The notes beneath the pieces were generated by a model. That model saw only the letters and a program-made list of their open reading frames with translations. It made no database searches and had not been told where the DNA came from. This document shows positions 63,876-64,000 of a stretch of DNA of 64,000 bases, piece by piece. Source of the stretch: Catonia carolina (lineage: Eukaryota; Arthropoda; Insecta; Hemiptera; Achilidae); assembly GCA_035578175.1 (NCBI GenBank), contig JAQMRL010000008.1, positions 64,295,541 to 64,359,540 of the forward strand, given 5' to 3'. Numbering within the stretch: position 1 is the stretch's first letter; every line of letters starts with the position of its first letter. Position numbers and translations under genes: made by a program.

Positions 63876-64000
63876 ATCTTTGAAGAATTTGCATTATTCT
63901 GTAAACATATAATATTTTTAATGCTAAATTTATAAATAGACTTCATTTACTGTGTAAATATATACTTGACTAAATAGCGGTAATGACTCAAAAAATCCCT

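Overview
This is a stretch of AT-rich animal nuclear DNA, almost certainly from an insect. A hemimetabolous, probably hemipteran, insect with a large genome is my guess. The evidence is one gene with long AT-rich introns, several Tc1/mariner, pogo and mariner DNA elements, tRNA-derived SINEs, and many 5'-truncated non-LTR retrotransposon ends. There is nothing prokaryotic: no operons, CRISPR, IS elements or replication origin. The species cannot be fixed from the sequence.

One host gene is supported. It lies on the + strand from 31567 to 60659 and encodes a PDZ plus coiled-coil scaffold of the tamalin/GRASP/CYTIP family (cytohesin-interacting). Six exons splice in frame: 31567-31686, 53111-53213, 54555-54682, 58022-58214, 58373-58544 and 60353-60659. 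Together they give 340 codons plus a stop. The first exon(s), start codon and promoter were not found and lie either in the left 31.5 kb or beyond the window. Intron 1 of this set is 21.4 kb. The predicted protein ends in Glu-Thr-Gln-Ile, a class I PDZ ligand, and its own PDZ domain has the class I histidine. This recalls the self-binding C-terminus of mammalian tamalin.

Layout. 0-2.1 kb: a fold-back element and a decayed mariner with very long inverted ends. 2.1-10 kb: LINE ends, retroposons, and a pogo-type element carrying a nested retroposon. 10-11 kb: a mariner-superfamily element with about 165-bp inverted repeats. 12-20 kb: SINEs and a LINE end split by a TTAA-flanked MITE. 19.4-25.3 kb: two R1 repeats tail to tail, with a solo LTR and a recent 2.8-kb gag-only LTR retrotransposon whose Gag starts with a SAP domain. 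26.6-30.1 kb: two pogo-type elements. 31.6 kb onward: the scaffold gene, its large first intron filled with more of the same families. That intron also holds an odd GC-rich island at 35.46-36.05 kb with three histone-type stem-loops, a 40-bp palindromic insertion at 44.3 kb, and a nested-hairpin transposase element at 47.6 kb. 60.7-64 kb: 3' flank with a degraded LINE.

Repeat family names are my own labels. R1 is a repeat of about 0.95 kb with a hairpin at each end and an internal TG run. RetA is a retroposon of about 390 bp with target-site duplications. SINE-B and SINE-C are two tRNA-like SINE families. Rep-D and Rep-E are minor repeats. All family assignments come from reading the sequence; no database search was run.
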